A DNA stretch of 64,000 nt, taken from positions 1 to 64,000 of the forward strand of contig NZ_AZEA01000007.1 in assembly GCF_001435575.1 (NCBI RefSeq), given 5' to 3'. Both the position numbers and the translations under genes were made by a program. This document shows, piece after piece, positions 17,913-27,114 of this stretch; the stretch's first letter is position 1, and each line of letters opens with the position of its first letter. The DNA is from Lentilactobacillus sunkii DSM 19904. Lineage in GTDB: Bacteria > Bacillota > Bacilli > Lactobacillales > Lactobacillaceae. Below the pieces are notes generated by a model. It had not been told where the DNA came from and did not search any database. It saw nothing but the letters and a program-made list of their open reading frames with translations.

Positions 17913-18509
17913 CTAGAAAGTATCTTGTCCTGAAAAACCGGTTTGATCAGCTTTCGTAATGGGTCGAATGACTTTGCATGGATTACCAGCTGCAATCACG
18001 TTATTGGGGATATTGTGTGTAACAACACTACCAGCACCGATAATGGTATCACTGCCGATAGTTACGCCCGGTAATACAGTAACGTTTGCAGCCAGCCAAC
18101 AACGATCTCCGATGGTAATGGGTTTGGCAATGCAGCCGCCAATTTCCCGCTCTCTGGCATCAAACAAATGGTTACTGGTATAAAGACCAACTTTTGGGCC
18201 AAAAAGAACCCGGTCACCAATCGTTACTTTGGCACCATCTAAAATGACACAATCATAGTTGGCATAAAAATGATCGCCCACATGGATATTGCGGCCGAAC
18301 TCACAACGAAAATTGGGTTCTACTACTGGTAAATTTCCGACACTGCCAAATAATTTCCGAATAAAGCCTTCTTTTTTCTTTTCGTCCACCTCATTATTGA
18401 TCTGGGTTGTTAGTTTTACGGATCGGCTGCGAGTTTGAACTAAAAGTGGATCCAAGTCATTATATGGCTTACCGGTACTCATATAGTCAATTTTTTTGTC
18501 CAAGTCCAT
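17913..18509 (-). CDS. Sugar O-acetyltransferase (maltose/galactoside acetyltransferase family)
   Basis: About 198 residues. MDLDKKIDYMSTGKPYNDLD is the N-terminal Mac domain. Left-handed beta-helix hexapeptide repeats follow (VTIGDRVLFGPKV, ITIGDRCWLAANVTVLPGVT, IGAGSVVTHNIP). The catalytic His is in TSNHLFD. It transfers acetyl from acetyl-CoA to a sugar, with detoxification as the usual suggestion. The ATG at 18509 has AAGGG 10 bases upstream; the longer frame to 18560 lacks a site. It lies alone, downstream of and in the same direction as nhaC, after a terminator. Confidence 0.88.
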   Translation of the reverse strand: MDLDKKIDYMSTGKPYNDLDPLLVQTRSRSVKLTTQINNEVDEKKKEGFIRKLFGSVGNLPVVEPNFRCEFGRNIHVGDHFYANYDCVILDGAKVTIGDRVLFGPKVGLYTSNHLFDAREREIGGCIAKPITIGDRCWLAANVTVLPGVTIGSDTIIGAGSVVTHNIPNNVIAAGNPCKVIRPITKADQTGFSGQDTF

Positions 18510-18555
18510 TATTGTCAGTCCCTTGTTTTTGTTTAGTGTAACATATTGATTGCTT

Positions 18556-18594
18556 ACCAAAAAACGCCTTCCCTGTATGATTCGAGAAGGCGTT
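18556..18594 (-). terminator. Terminator of the NhaC-type gene
   Basis: The 10-bp stem AAACGCCTTC/GAAGGCGTTT reads leftward into TTTTTT on the minus strand. Confidence 0.88.
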
Positions 18595-18608
18595 TCACAT
18601 TACATAGA

Positions 18609-20024
18609 TTAGTTTTCATTCGTAACCGGTTTGGCATCTTTAACTGATTGATCTGATCCTAATTTCTTTAATCCAACGCCGGTAAATCCGCTTAATAGTG
18701 AGAAGATTGGGCAAAGCAGGCTGAAGAAGACAAATGGCAGGTACTGGATTGTCGGAACACCCAGTGTGTTGGCAATGAAGACACCACCAACGCCCCATGG
18801 AACCAGGTAGTTCAAAACGGTTCCGCCATCTTCAAGGACTCGGCCAAGGGCACGGCTGGCAAGGCCACCGTTGTTGAAGGTTTTCTTGAAAGCTCGACCG
18901 GGCAGGATAATTGACAGGAATTGTTCACCAACGAAGATATTGACCCCAATGCAGGCTCCTAATGCCGCTGTAACCAATTTGGCAGGGCTGTTCAAGCGAG
19001 TGGCAAGTGGCGACATAATCGCGCTGATAAGCCCGAAATGAACCAATAAACCACCAAGTGATAAGGTCAGGACAATCAAGGCAACTGTGGGCATCATGCT
19101 GACAATACCACCGCGAGAAAGCAGGAGATTGACTTCACTATTAGAAGTTTTGGCTATAAAGCCGTTGGTGATGATGGTGCTGGCTTTCGTGACGTTCAAG
19201 CCGGGGTTGTTCACAAACATCATACCAGCTGAAACAAAGATATTTAGGAGCATGGTTGGAATGGCGGCCATCTTGAAGCCGGCACAGACAAACACCAGGA
19301 TGATTGGAATTAAAGAAACAATTGAAATGTGAAAGTCACTGTTTAACGCTGCGACAGTGGTATTAATCTTATTCATATCAGCGTGGTTGTGACCCATGCC
19401 AAGAACCGCAAATGCAATTGTGGAGATTGTTGCGGCTGGAATGGTTGACCAGAGAATGGTTTTCATGTGATCAAACAAATCAGTGTCAACAACCGCAGCG
19501 GCCAAGTTGTTGGTTTCAGAGAGTGGTGAACATTTATCACCGAAGACCCCACCGGAAATGATGGCTCCGGCGACCAGAGCAGGATTGAAACTCATGGTCA
19601 CGCCAATGCCGAAGAAGGCAATTCCGACGGTCGAGACAACCGTAAAACAACTTCCAACTGCAGCTCCTACTAATGAACAAACCAGAAAGACTGTCGGTAA
19701 GAACCATTGAGCACTGATCGCTTTGAAGCCGATGACCATCAATGTCGGGATGGTTCCTGCAGCAATCCAGGTACTGATCATGGCACCAATTAAAATGAAG
19801 ATGACGATGGGGATGATTCCTTTATCAATGCCGTCCTTGATGCCGGCATTGATCTCATCCCAGCTGAATCCGGTAATTTTTGCCCAGAAAATAGTGACGG
19901 TGATTGCTAATAAAACCGGAACCTGTGGGGACAAGCCCAAACCGATTACCCCGGTTCCCATAATGGCTAATGCGATGACTAAAACTGATATTGCTTCTCT
20001 TAAACTAACTTTACTATTTCTCAT
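18609..20024 (-). CDS. NhaC-family transporter, predicted tyrosine transporter
   Basis: 471 residues with 11-12 hydrophobic segments. NhaC-family blocks include GAMISTWIAAGTIPTLM, FGDKCSPLSETNNLAAAV and GACIGVNIFVGEQFLSI, and a Gly-rich C-terminal half (VLNYLVPWGVGGVFIANTLG). The family is annotated Na+/H+ antiporter. Members under T-box control are thought to carry amino acids. The leader here is a T-box with a UAC specifier, which predicts tyrosine uptake or exchange (established for yheL-type genes in lactobacilli as a comparative-genomic prediction). No tyrosine decarboxylase is nearby. Confidence 0.85.
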   Translation of the reverse strand: MRNSKVSLREAISVLVIALAIMGTGVIGLGLSPQVPVLLAITVTIFWAKITGFSWDEINAGIKDGIDKGIIPIVIFILIGAMISTWIAAGTIPTLMVIGFKAISAQWFLPTVFLVCSLVGAAVGSCFTVVSTVGIAFFGIGVTMSFNPALVAGAIISGGVFGDKCSPLSETNNLAAAVVDTDLFDHMKTILWSTIPAATISTIAFAVLGMGHNHADMNKINTTVAALNSDFHISIVSLIPIILVFVCAGFKMAAIPTMLLNIFVSAGMMFVNNPGLNVTKASTIITNGFIAKTSNSEVNLLLSRGGIVSMMPTVALIVLTLSLGGLLVHFGLISAIMSPLATRLNSPAKLVTAALGACIGVNIFVGEQFLSIILPGRAFKKTFNNGGLASRALGRVLEDGGTVLNYLVPWGVGGVFIANTLGVPTIQYLPFVFFSLLCPIFSLLSGFTGVGLKKLGSDQSVKDAKPVTNEN

Positions 20025-20141
20025 ATTGGTAACCTCTTTTGAATTTCAAATTTTTGTTTTCTACTTGTTCAATTCAGTTACTCAATATCGAGATAAGCCG
20101 CCATTTGTTGTTCTACCCATTTTAAAGTCCTCCTTAAAGTC

Positions 20142-20384
20142 AAAAAAATCGTCCCTATTACATATAAATGCAATAGGGACGATTTTTACCGTGGTACCAC
20201 CCAACTTGTGTATCAAAAATACACCGCTCACTAGAAGATAATGGATTCTAGTTATTGACCATTGTCGTGATATTACGGTATTTCGTGACCTTACCCTGAT
20301 TGGTTCGCAGCGACCACCAACTTCCTGACACCCAGATAAGGAACTACTTCATGTAATTCGACTTTAATTATTAGAATGAGTATA
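20142..20384 (-). promoter_or_regulatory. T-box riboswitch, tyrosine (UAC) specifier
   Basis: On the minus strand the T-box sequence TGGGTGGTACCACGG lies at 20203-20189. A terminator follows (ATCGTCCCTATT/AATAGGGACGAT with a T run, ending near 20142). Stem I closes with ATTAC/GTAAT. Its specifier loop has AGTA on the 5' side and CGAAA-TAC on the 3' side, with the specifier at 20280-20278. A promoter, -35 TTGCAA (20407-20402) and -10 TATACT (20384-20379) with a 17-bp spacer, precedes it. Uncharged tRNA-Tyr should therefore switch on the transporter. Confidence 0.9.
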
Positions 20385-20503
20385 AAACTTGATGAGAGAA
20401 ATTGCAAGAAATGTTTTTGTTTATATAACAGTTCACAATTTTACGTGATTAATCTAATGTTTATATGATTCTTTATGGAAAAACATTAACCAGTTCACGA
20501 ATT

Positions 20504-20533
20504 ATTGAAGTTTAGAGTCAAATAACATATAAT
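20504..20533 (+). promoter_or_regulatory. Promoter of rloA-rloB
   Basis: -35 TTGAAG (20504-20509), 18-bp spacer, -10 TATAAT (20528-20533), 29 bases before the rloA ATG. Confidence 0.6.
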
Positions 20534-20561
20534 ATACACTAATGAACTCGGAGGTGAGCGT

Positions 20562-21851
20562 ATGTTAATAGATTTTACAGTTACAAATTACAGTTCAATA
20601 TTGAGTGGCACAACATTATCAGCAGAAACTGGTGAAAGACTTAGCCGATTAAAACAATCCAATACAATCATAGAAAACAACTCATCACTGCTGAAAAGCC
20701 TAATTATTGTGGGACCCAACGGATCTGGAAAATCAAATTTACTAAGTGGCTTACAATTGATGCGTGGTATGGTCTTAAGCAACCCAGGAAAAGTTACGGA
20801 CGCATTACCATACAATCCGTTTTTATTGAACGAAACCACCCCACAAGAGCCAACCGAGTTTAGTGTGAAATTTAACTATAGTAGCAGGACATATGAATAT
20901 TCATTTGCCTACACCAACCAAGAAATTGTAAATGAGAGTTTGCAAATTATCAATAAAACTTCTGTTTCAACTTATTTCTCAAGAGATCATCAAAAATACT
21001 CTGTAATTCCTGATAACTTAAAAGGGCTAGCTGATGCAACCAAACAAAATTCACTGTTTCTGTACAATGCTCAGCAAATGAATGACCAGTATGCAATTGA
21101 TGTGATCAAGTGGTTCCAAGATGATTTAATATTCGTTGATAACACTGGGATACCAGATAAGCTTGGAAAATTAATGGATAATCCCAAAGTTAAGAAGGAG
21201 TTTTTGAACTTTCTCCATTTTGCTGACTTTAATATTATTGATGTCAAAGTACGCGAAGTTCCCATTCCTAAAATCCCGGATCAGTTTGTGCAACTTATCA
21301 AATCACTTGATGCAACTCTTGAACTACCTACCACCTCTCTTCAGTTGTACGCGCTTCATAAAAGATACAATGCCGATGGTAATGTGATAGGCAATCAAGA
21401 AATACCTTTATCAAGGGAATCGCGAGGGACTCAGAAAGTATTTATGATTGCGTTATCCATCATTAACGCACAGCTGAACGGAGATGGCAAAACGCTATTA
21501 TTTGATGAGTTTGATGACTCTTTACATTTTGAGTTATCAAAAGCACTATTACAGATCTTTAATTCTAAGACAAATAAGAATCAATTTATCCTGACCACCC
21601 ATGAATTACAACTTTTGGATACTAATTTAAGGACGGATCAAATATATTTAATGGAAAAAGATTTTAAGGGCCGGAGCGAATTGAAATCAATATTTGATTT
21701 TAAAGATAGCCGAAAGAATGCAAGGGCTGACGTAAAATTTCTAAAAAAATATATTGAAGGTCGCTTTGGTGCTCTTCCTGAAATTCAGGTAGACGAAATG
21801 CTAACGGCTTTAAACAGTGTTGGAGGAGAAGGAGATGTCAAGAAAGTCTAA
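20562..21851 (+). CDS. AAA ATPase of RloA/AbiLi type (defence)
   Basis: 429 residues. Walker A GPNGSGKS is at about 51-58. A long middle insertion is followed by the signature-like SRESRGTQKVFMIALS and Walker B TLLFDEFDDSLH. LTTHELQLLD is the H-loop. This is the OLD/ABC-like AAA_15/21 ATPase that pairs with RloB; the pair is known as abortive-infection AbiL and resembles PARIS. GGAGGTGAG precedes the ATG. The gene is AT-richer than its neighbours, suggesting transfer. The partner gene overlaps its 3' end by 17 bases but is frameshifted. Confidence 0.85.
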   Translation: MLIDFTVTNYSSILSGTTLSAETGERLSRLKQSNTIIENNSSLLKSLIIVGPNGSGKSNLLSGLQLMRGMVLSNPGKVTDALPYNPFLLNETTPQEPTEFSVKFNYSSRTYEYSFAYTNQEIVNESLQIINKTSVSTYFSRDHQKYSVIPDNLKGLADATKQNSLFLYNAQQMNDQYAIDVIKWFQDDLIFVDNTGIPDKLGKLMDNPKVKKEFLNFLHFADFNIIDVKVREVPIPKIPDQFVQLIKSLDATLELPTTSLQLYALHKRYNADGNVIGNQEIPLSRESRGTQKVFMIALSIINAQLNGDGKTLLFDEFDDSLHFELSKALLQIFNSKTNKNQFILTTHELQLLDTNLRTDQIYLMEKDFKGRSELKSIFDFKDSRKNARADVKFLKKYIEGRFGALPEIQVDEMLTALNSVGGEGDVKKV

Positions 21852-22442
21852 AGCGATCCCCTTAAAACCAATTGTTTTAGTATATTGTGAGGGAGATTCT
21901 GAGAAAGCATATTTTGAGATGTTGAGACACAAGTATCATGCTCGAAATGTTCATGCCATTAAGGTTGAAGTTTCTGCAACCGGAATGAAGGGTATGGCTT
22001 TGATGGTTAAAGCCCAAGCAAAAATGAGGCAAGCTGCAACAAAGAAAAAAATTGATCAAGTATATGTGGTTTTTGATAGGGATGAGTTATCGAAGGCTGA
22101 ATTAAAGAAATGTGAAGATTTTGGAAAAGAACACGATATTCAAATTGTTTTTTCAAGTATTAATATTGAAGTTTGGATATTGATGCATTTTGAGCCAGTG
22201 TTCAGATCCTATTCCACATTAGAACTTAACCAAAGCTATCAAGCTCAAAATACTTTAATTTGGATTATGAACACTTTAAAGGCCAACCATATGACCACTT
22301 TTTATTTGATCGTGTGAATATAGCAGTTACAAATGCCCAGAAATTAAGGAATCAGCAAAAGGGATTACGTTGGTATGATAGGGACCCGTTTACAAACATT
22401 GATCAATATCTAACAGATATCTTCGGAGTAACAGAGTACTAA
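21835..22442 (+). pseudogene. RloB-type Toprim-like effector, frameshifted
   Basis: The frame from ATG 21835 (GGAGG 8 bases before) encodes VLVYCEGDSEKAYFEML, VYVVFDRDE and SSINIEVWILMHFEP. These are the E and DxD motifs of the Toprim-like RloB/AbiLii family. It shifts near 22232-22234 and would stop at 22317. Frame 3 then continues KLSSSKYFNLDYEHF through RWYDRDPF to a stop at 22440-22442. Restoring one A in the AAA run at 22232 would join the two as an uninterrupted protein of about 203 residues. It is either a true inactivating deletion or a sequencing error. Confidence 0.85.
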
Positions 22443-22473
22443 TTGAATAATAAATCTAGATTTAGATTAATAA

Positions 22474-22511
22474 TTAAAGCCGTAGGGACGAAAAAATCTC
22501 TGCGGCTTTAA
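22474..22511. terminator. Hairpin after rloB, weak terminator
   Basis: The 9-bp stem TTAAAGCCG/CGGCTTTAA is followed by AT-rich sequence but no long T run. Confidence 0.4.
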
Positions 22512-22692
22512 ATAATGTGAAAAAATCTGTCATGACTGCCTAATAATATCTAAAAATTTCTCATTTTTGCCTTATAAAACAATTTAATGTTATTAAACCT
22601 GACACAAGCCACCGAATTGTGATAATATAAGTGCATTCTCATTAGAACATTTTAATTTGTTTCTCATATAGCTCTTATTTAGGAGGATGCCT

Positions 22693-24084
22693 ATGAAGTC
22701 AAAAATTCAAGAGAACCAAGATGGAACCATGCGTGCATTAAGCAACCGACACGTTCAGATGATCGCAATTGGTGGAACAATTGGGACCGGGTTATTTTTA
22801 GGATCTGGGACAACAATTAGTAAGACCGGACCATCCGTTATGCTTATCTACTTAGTATTAGGATTGTTTTTCTTCTTCATGATGCGCGGGATTGGTGAAA
22901 TGTTTTATTCGGATCCTTCCCAACATACTTTTGTTTCATTCATTTCAAAATACTTAGGTCCAACGGTTGGTCATTTCACCGGATGGACATATTGGATTGG
23001 CCTGGTCTTCGTATGTATGGCTGAGTTGAGTGCAACGGCCACCTATATTCAATTCTGGTTCCCGCATTTTCCGGCGTGGATTACCGAAATTGTCTTTTTG
23101 GCAATTTTAGCTAGTGTTAATCTGATCGCTGCAAGATTGTTTGGTGAAGCTGAATTCTGGTTTGCTATGATTAAGATTGTTGCAATTCTTGCATTGATTT
23201 TCACCGGAATTTTTATGATGTTTAGTCATTCAGTTACGCCATTGGGACATGCATCAGTTACAAACATTTTTAGCAATTTTCAACTTTTCCCTCATGGGAC
23301 TGTCAGTTTTATTTCCGCATTTCCAATGGTATTCTTCGCCTTCATGGGAATTGAGTTTGTAAGTATCACAATTGGTGAAGCAAAGAACCCACAAACCGTT
23401 ATTAAAAAGGCGGTTAACGAAACGTTGATTCGGATCCTGATCTTCTATATTGGTGCCTTAACAGTTATCATGGGAATCATCCCATGGTCCTCGATTACGC
23501 CGAATAGCAGTCCGTTCGTTCAAGTATTGAAACTTGCCGGCTTACCTGCCGCTGCCGCAGTTATCAACTTCGTGGTATTAACTTCCGCTGCATCATCGCT
23601 TAACAGTTGTATCTTCTCAGCCGGCCGACATTTCTATCAGTTGGCAACCGAAGTTCCAGAAGACAGTTGGATGCGCAAAACATTTGCCAAGATTTCTAAA
23701 AATGGTGTGCCAGCCGCTGCAATTATTTTCTCGGCCGGTCTGGTATTGATCACACCGCTGATCAGTTTAACCAATGGGCTTGCATCAGTATTTACGATCG
23801 TAACTGGCATTTCCAGTGATATGTACATCATCGTTTATACATTGGCAATGCTTGCTCACAGAAAGTACCGCCAATCAGCCGACTTTTTGCCAAATGGGTT
23901 CCTGATGCCAGCGTATAAGATTATGAGTCCACTGACCATCACATTCTTCATGGTCATCTTCGCTTCACTGTTCTTCGTTCCTGAAGACATCATCGGTGCG
24001 ATTGGTGCAATTATCTGGACGGTCGTATTTGGTGGTGCCACATATCTCCATCAAAGAAGATTGGTTCCAAGTGCCGATCAATAA
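22693..24084 (+). CDS. Amino-acid permease (APC superfamily, AAT family)
   Basis: About 463 residues and 12 transmembrane segments. RHVQMIAIGGTIGTGLFLGSG is the TM1 substrate-binding signature of AAT permeases (proton-coupled amino-acid symporters). FAFMGIEFVSITIGEAKNP in TM6 is also diagnostic. I choose ATG 22693, 6 bases after AGGAGG; the ATG at 22687 abuts that site. It is monocistronic, with a hairpin terminator after it. The amino acid carried is not predictable. Confidence 0.9.
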   Translation: MKSKIQENQDGTMRALSNRHVQMIAIGGTIGTGLFLGSGTTISKTGPSVMLIYLVLGLFFFFMMRGIGEMFYSDPSQHTFVSFISKYLGPTVGHFTGWTYWIGLVFVCMAELSATATYIQFWFPHFPAWITEIVFLAILASVNLIAARLFGEAEFWFAMIKIVAILALIFTGIFMMFSHSVTPLGHASVTNIFSNFQLFPHGTVSFISAFPMVFFAFMGIEFVSITIGEAKNPQTVIKKAVNETLIRILIFYIGALTVIMGIIPWSSITPNSSPFVQVLKLAGLPAAAAVINFVVLTSAASSLNSCIFSAGRHFYQLATEVPEDSWMRKTFAKISKNGVPAAAIIFSAGLVLITPLISLTNGLASVFTIVTGISSDMYIIVYTLAMLAHRKYRQSADFLPNGFLMPAYKIMSPLTITFFMVIFASLFFVPEDIIGAIGAIIWTVVFGGATYLHQRRLVPSADQ

Positions 24085-24135
24085 AGTCCAAGTTAAACAC
24101 ATAAATGATTTCCTCCTACTATAAAATGATGAAAA

Positions 24136-24175
24136 GAGATTCTCGACAGATCAAAATGTCGGGAATCTTTCTTTG
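24136..24175 (+). terminator. Terminator of the permease gene
   Basis: The stem AGATTCTCGACA/TGTCGGGAATCT is followed by TTTCTTTGTTT. Confidence 0.8.
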
Positions 24176-24282
24176 TTTAAGAATATTGCATTGATAGAAA
24201 TCCCCAAACACCGGTCAAATGATAGTAAACCCCATTTTATGGTAAAATGAGACTATTAAGCTATTGATGAAGAGGAATTAAC

Positions 24283-26295
24283 ATGAAAAATTGGTTTACA
24301 AACAACAATGGCGAACTACCGCCATTTGTTCATAACCGACGTCTTAGAAGAATCATGATTTTCATTTCGTTGATCGTGATTTATGGCATCATTATTTCAT
24401 TTTTATATAACATCGTGGCTTCCCTCATCCTAATTGTGATTAGTGTTATTGGGATGATTTTTACGATTGTTATGATGAATGAAATCAGTTCGGATACCAA
24501 TCGCTACATTACCGATTTATCGTATCGAATCCATCGTGGTGAGCAGGAATCTCTGCTGGAAATGCCGATTGGCGTCATGATTTTAAATGATGATGGCCAG
24601 GTTGAGTGGGCTAATCCATATATGGTGAGGTATTTCAAAGATGAAAATTTGTTGGGACGAAAGATGGATGATATTGATCACGATCTCCAACAGTTGATTA
24701 CCAAGTATGCCGAATCCAACGAATTTCACACAATCACATGGCGTGATCACAAGTTCACCATGCTGATCCAAAAGGAATACAACTCGGTTTATTTAATGGA
24801 TATCACCCGTTATGCCAACCTGGAAGAACGATACAACGAAGAACAGATTTCCGTTGGCCAGATCTTCTTGGATAACTATGATGAAATTACCCAGTCAATG
24901 ACTGACCAGGAAATTTCTAATTTGAGTAACTATGTGACCAATGAGTTGGCGACCTGGTCTCAAAAGTATGGGATGTATCTGAAACAAATTGACGATGATC
25001 ATTTCTTCTTGTTGGCCTATTCCAAGTCGCTGACTGCGATTGAAAATGATAAATTTAACATCTTGGATACAGTCCGTGAAACAACTTCCAAGCAAAACTT
25101 CCCACTGACCTTGAGTATCGGAATTGCTTATGGTGAGGATGATTTGAATAATTTGGCAGATCAGGCTCAAAGCAACCTTGATTTGGCATTGGGTCGTGGT
25201 GGTGACCAGGTTGTTGTTAAATCATTGGACGGCACTGCCCGATTCTATGGTGGTAAGACCAACCCAATGGAGAAGCGGACCCGTGTTCGAGCCCGGATGA
25301 TTTCTCAAGCTCTAAACGAATTGATGAGTTCTTCAGACCAAGTCTTTGTCCAGGGTCATACCAGACCTGATATGGATTCACTTGGTGCCTGCCTGGGTAT
25401 CAGACGAATCGCTCAGATGAATAACAAGAAATGCTGGATCGTTCTTGATAAGGAAAAGGTTCATTCAGATATTCAACGATTACTGGAAGCAACCAAAAAG
25501 TATCCAGAGATCGCCGATTCAATCATTACGCCGTCAGAAGCCATTGGTAAAGCTACCGACAGCAGCATGTTAATCATGGTTGACCATTCTAAACCTTCAA
25601 TCAGCATTTCAGAAGATTTGTATAAACGGATGTCATCCAAAGTCGTTATTATTGATCATCACCGTCGTGGTGAGGAGTTCCCTGAAAACCCAATGCTGGT
25701 CTACATCGAACCCTACGCATCTTCAACTTGTGAGTTGATTACCGAAATGTTTGAATATCAACCACACGAAGAAGAACCAATCAACCGAATTGAAGCAACT
25801 GCTATGTTAACCGGGATCTTTATTGATACCCAACGCTTCTCAATGAGAACAGGTACCAGAACCTTTGATGCCGCCAGTTACTTGCGTTCAGCAGGTGCCG
25901 ACTCCGACGAGATGCAGCAGTTTATGAAGGAAAATATCGATAGTTACCTCCAACGGAACCACTTGATTTCAAAGGTCGAGTTCTTCCACAAGAATATGGC
26001 GTTGATTGTTGGTGAAGAAGATCAGGTTTATGATCCGGTCACCGCGGCTCAAGCGTGTGATTCATTGTTGACGATGTCAGGCGTGGATGCATCATTTATC
26101 ATCACAAAGCGTGCCGATGGCCTGATTGGCGTTTCCGCCCGCAGTACCGGTGCGGTCAACGTTCAAGTTATTATGGAACAAATGGGCGGTGGCGGCCACT
26201 TATCCAGTGGTGCGACCCAAGTTTCTGACAAATCGATTGCTGACGTGAAAAAAATGCTGCTTGAAACGATCAAGAAAATCGATGATAATGAATAA
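24283..26295 (+). CDS. gdpP: Cyclic-di-AMP phosphodiesterase GdpP
   Basis: 670 residues. Two N-terminal transmembrane helices (about 23-68) are followed by a PAS-like domain with MPIGVMILNDDGQVEWAN, a degenerate GGDEF domain (about 170-305), then DHH (GHTRPDMDSLGACLG; VVIIDHHRRGEE) and DHHA1 ending GGGGHLSSGAT. It hydrolyses c-di-AMP to pApA and so sets osmotic and cell-wall homeostasis. It is followed after 39 bases by rplI and then dnaB, the conserved gdpP-rplI-dnaB order. Confidence 0.98.
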   Translation: MKNWFTNNNGELPPFVHNRRLRRIMIFISLIVIYGIIISFLYNIVASLILIVISVIGMIFTIVMMNEISSDTNRYITDLSYRIHRGEQESLLEMPIGVMILNDDGQVEWANPYMVRYFKDENLLGRKMDDIDHDLQQLITKYAESNEFHTITWRDHKFTMLIQKEYNSVYLMDITRYANLEERYNEEQISVGQIFLDNYDEITQSMTDQEISNLSNYVTNELATWSQKYGMYLKQIDDDHFFLLAYSKSLTAIENDKFNILDTVRETTSKQNFPLTLSIGIAYGEDDLNNLADQAQSNLDLALGRGGDQVVVKSLDGTARFYGGKTNPMEKRTRVRARMISQALNELMSSSDQVFVQGHTRPDMDSLGACLGIRRIAQMNNKKCWIVLDKEKVHSDIQRLLEATKKYPEIADSIITPSEAIGKATDSSMLIMVDHSKPSISISEDLYKRMSSKVVIIDHHRRGEEFPENPMLVYIEPYASSTCELITEMFEYQPHEEEPINRIEATAMLTGIFIDTQRFSMRTGTRTFDAASYLRSAGADSDEMQQFMKENIDSYLQRNHLISKVEFFHKNMALIVGEEDQVYDPVTAAQACDSLLTMSGVDASFIITKRADGLIGVSARSTGAVNVQVIMEQMGGGGHLSSGATQVSDKSIADVKKMLLETIKKIDDNE

Positions 26296-26334
26296 AGATA
26301 ATTAAAATTTTGAGGATAGTAGGAGTGATCTGTT

Positions 26335-26787
26335 ATGAAAGTAATTTTTCTGGAAGATGTCCGTGGTAAAGGTAAACGCGGGGAAGTTAAAGAAGTTCCT
26401 GACGGCTATGCTCAAAACTTTCTGATTAAAAATGGAAAGGCAAAGGCAGCCTCAAAAGCCGCTATGAGCCAGCTAAAGGGCCAACAAAAAGCTGAAGAGA
26501 AACGTGAAGAAGAAGAGCTGGAAGAATCTAAAAAGCTGAAGGCTAAACTTGAAGACGACAAAACAGTCGTTGAACTCAAAGCTAAAGCCGGAACAGATGG
26601 CCGTCTCTTTGGTTCAATCCCAAGCAAGCAAATCGCTACTGCACTGGAAAAACAGTATGGCGTGAAGCTTGATAAGCGCAAGATTGAATTGCCGGAACCG
26701 ATTAAAGTTGCTGGTTATACCAATGTGCCGGTTAAATTGCATGTTGATGTGACCGCCAAGATTCGGGTACATGTTTCTGAGAAATAG
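26335..26787 (+). CDS. rplI: 50S ribosomal protein L9
   Basis: 150 residues. [20 protein letters not shown] and [15 protein letters not shown] form the N-terminal domain. A long charged connecting helix ([20 protein letters not shown]) follows, then a C-terminal domain with [18 protein letters not shown] precedes the ATG. A long hairpin element begins one base after its stop. Confidence 0.98.
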   Translation: MKVIFLEDVRGKGKRGEVKEVPDGYAQNFLIKNGKAKAASKAAMSQLKGQQKAEEKREEEELEESKKLKAKLEDDKTVVELKAKAGTDGRLFGSIPSKQIATALEKQYGVKLDKRKIELPEPIKVAGYTNVPVKLHVDVTAKIRVHVSEK

Positions 26788-26898
26788 AGAGTGCGATGCG
26801 ACCCGGGAACCGCGGTTTCTAAGGGTAATTTGATTGAAGTCCCTGGTTTTGGGACTTTAATCAAATTACCCTTAGAAGTTAGCGGTTGGGTCGTCGGA
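26788..26898. repeat. Long intergenic hairpin element, copy B
   Basis: The head AGAGTGCGATGCGACCCGGG matches copy A (11749) in 17 of 20 bases. 27-base arms at 26817-26843 and 26851-26877 pair with a single G-U-compatible mismatch. Outside the arms, head GACCC/AACCGC pairs with tail GCGGTT/GGGTC, making one very long imperfect hairpin. The arm sequences of A and B differ from each other. Confidence 0.75.
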
Positions 26899-26988
26899 GC
26901 ATATTTTAAAGGCCGGAGGAACAGCACAAAAGCCTGATGAGCATGCTTTTCGGATAGCCAGCCGACTTTTTAACCAGATAAATGTAAC

Positions 26989-27035
26989 AGAGACTCCTCA
27001 CAAAAGGACCACCTTGTGGGCGAGTCTCTTTTATT
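26989..27035 (+). terminator. Terminator after rplI
   Basis: The stem AGAGACTC/GAGTCTCT, with an inner ACAA/TTGT pairing, is followed by TTTTATT. Confidence 0.85.
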
Positions 27036-27114
27036 CTCCAATCCGACCAGATTTAAGGGGAGTGTGCTACAATTTATGTATTGTATTTAATGTGAACGAA
27101 TTTGAGGAATAAAC

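Noticed and set aside
19723-20241. 172-codon plus-strand frame antisense to the NhaC gene and its T-box
   Set aside because: It covers the riboswitch and terminator, has a Met/Ile/Pro-biased composition typical of antisense membrane genes, and no ribosome binding site.
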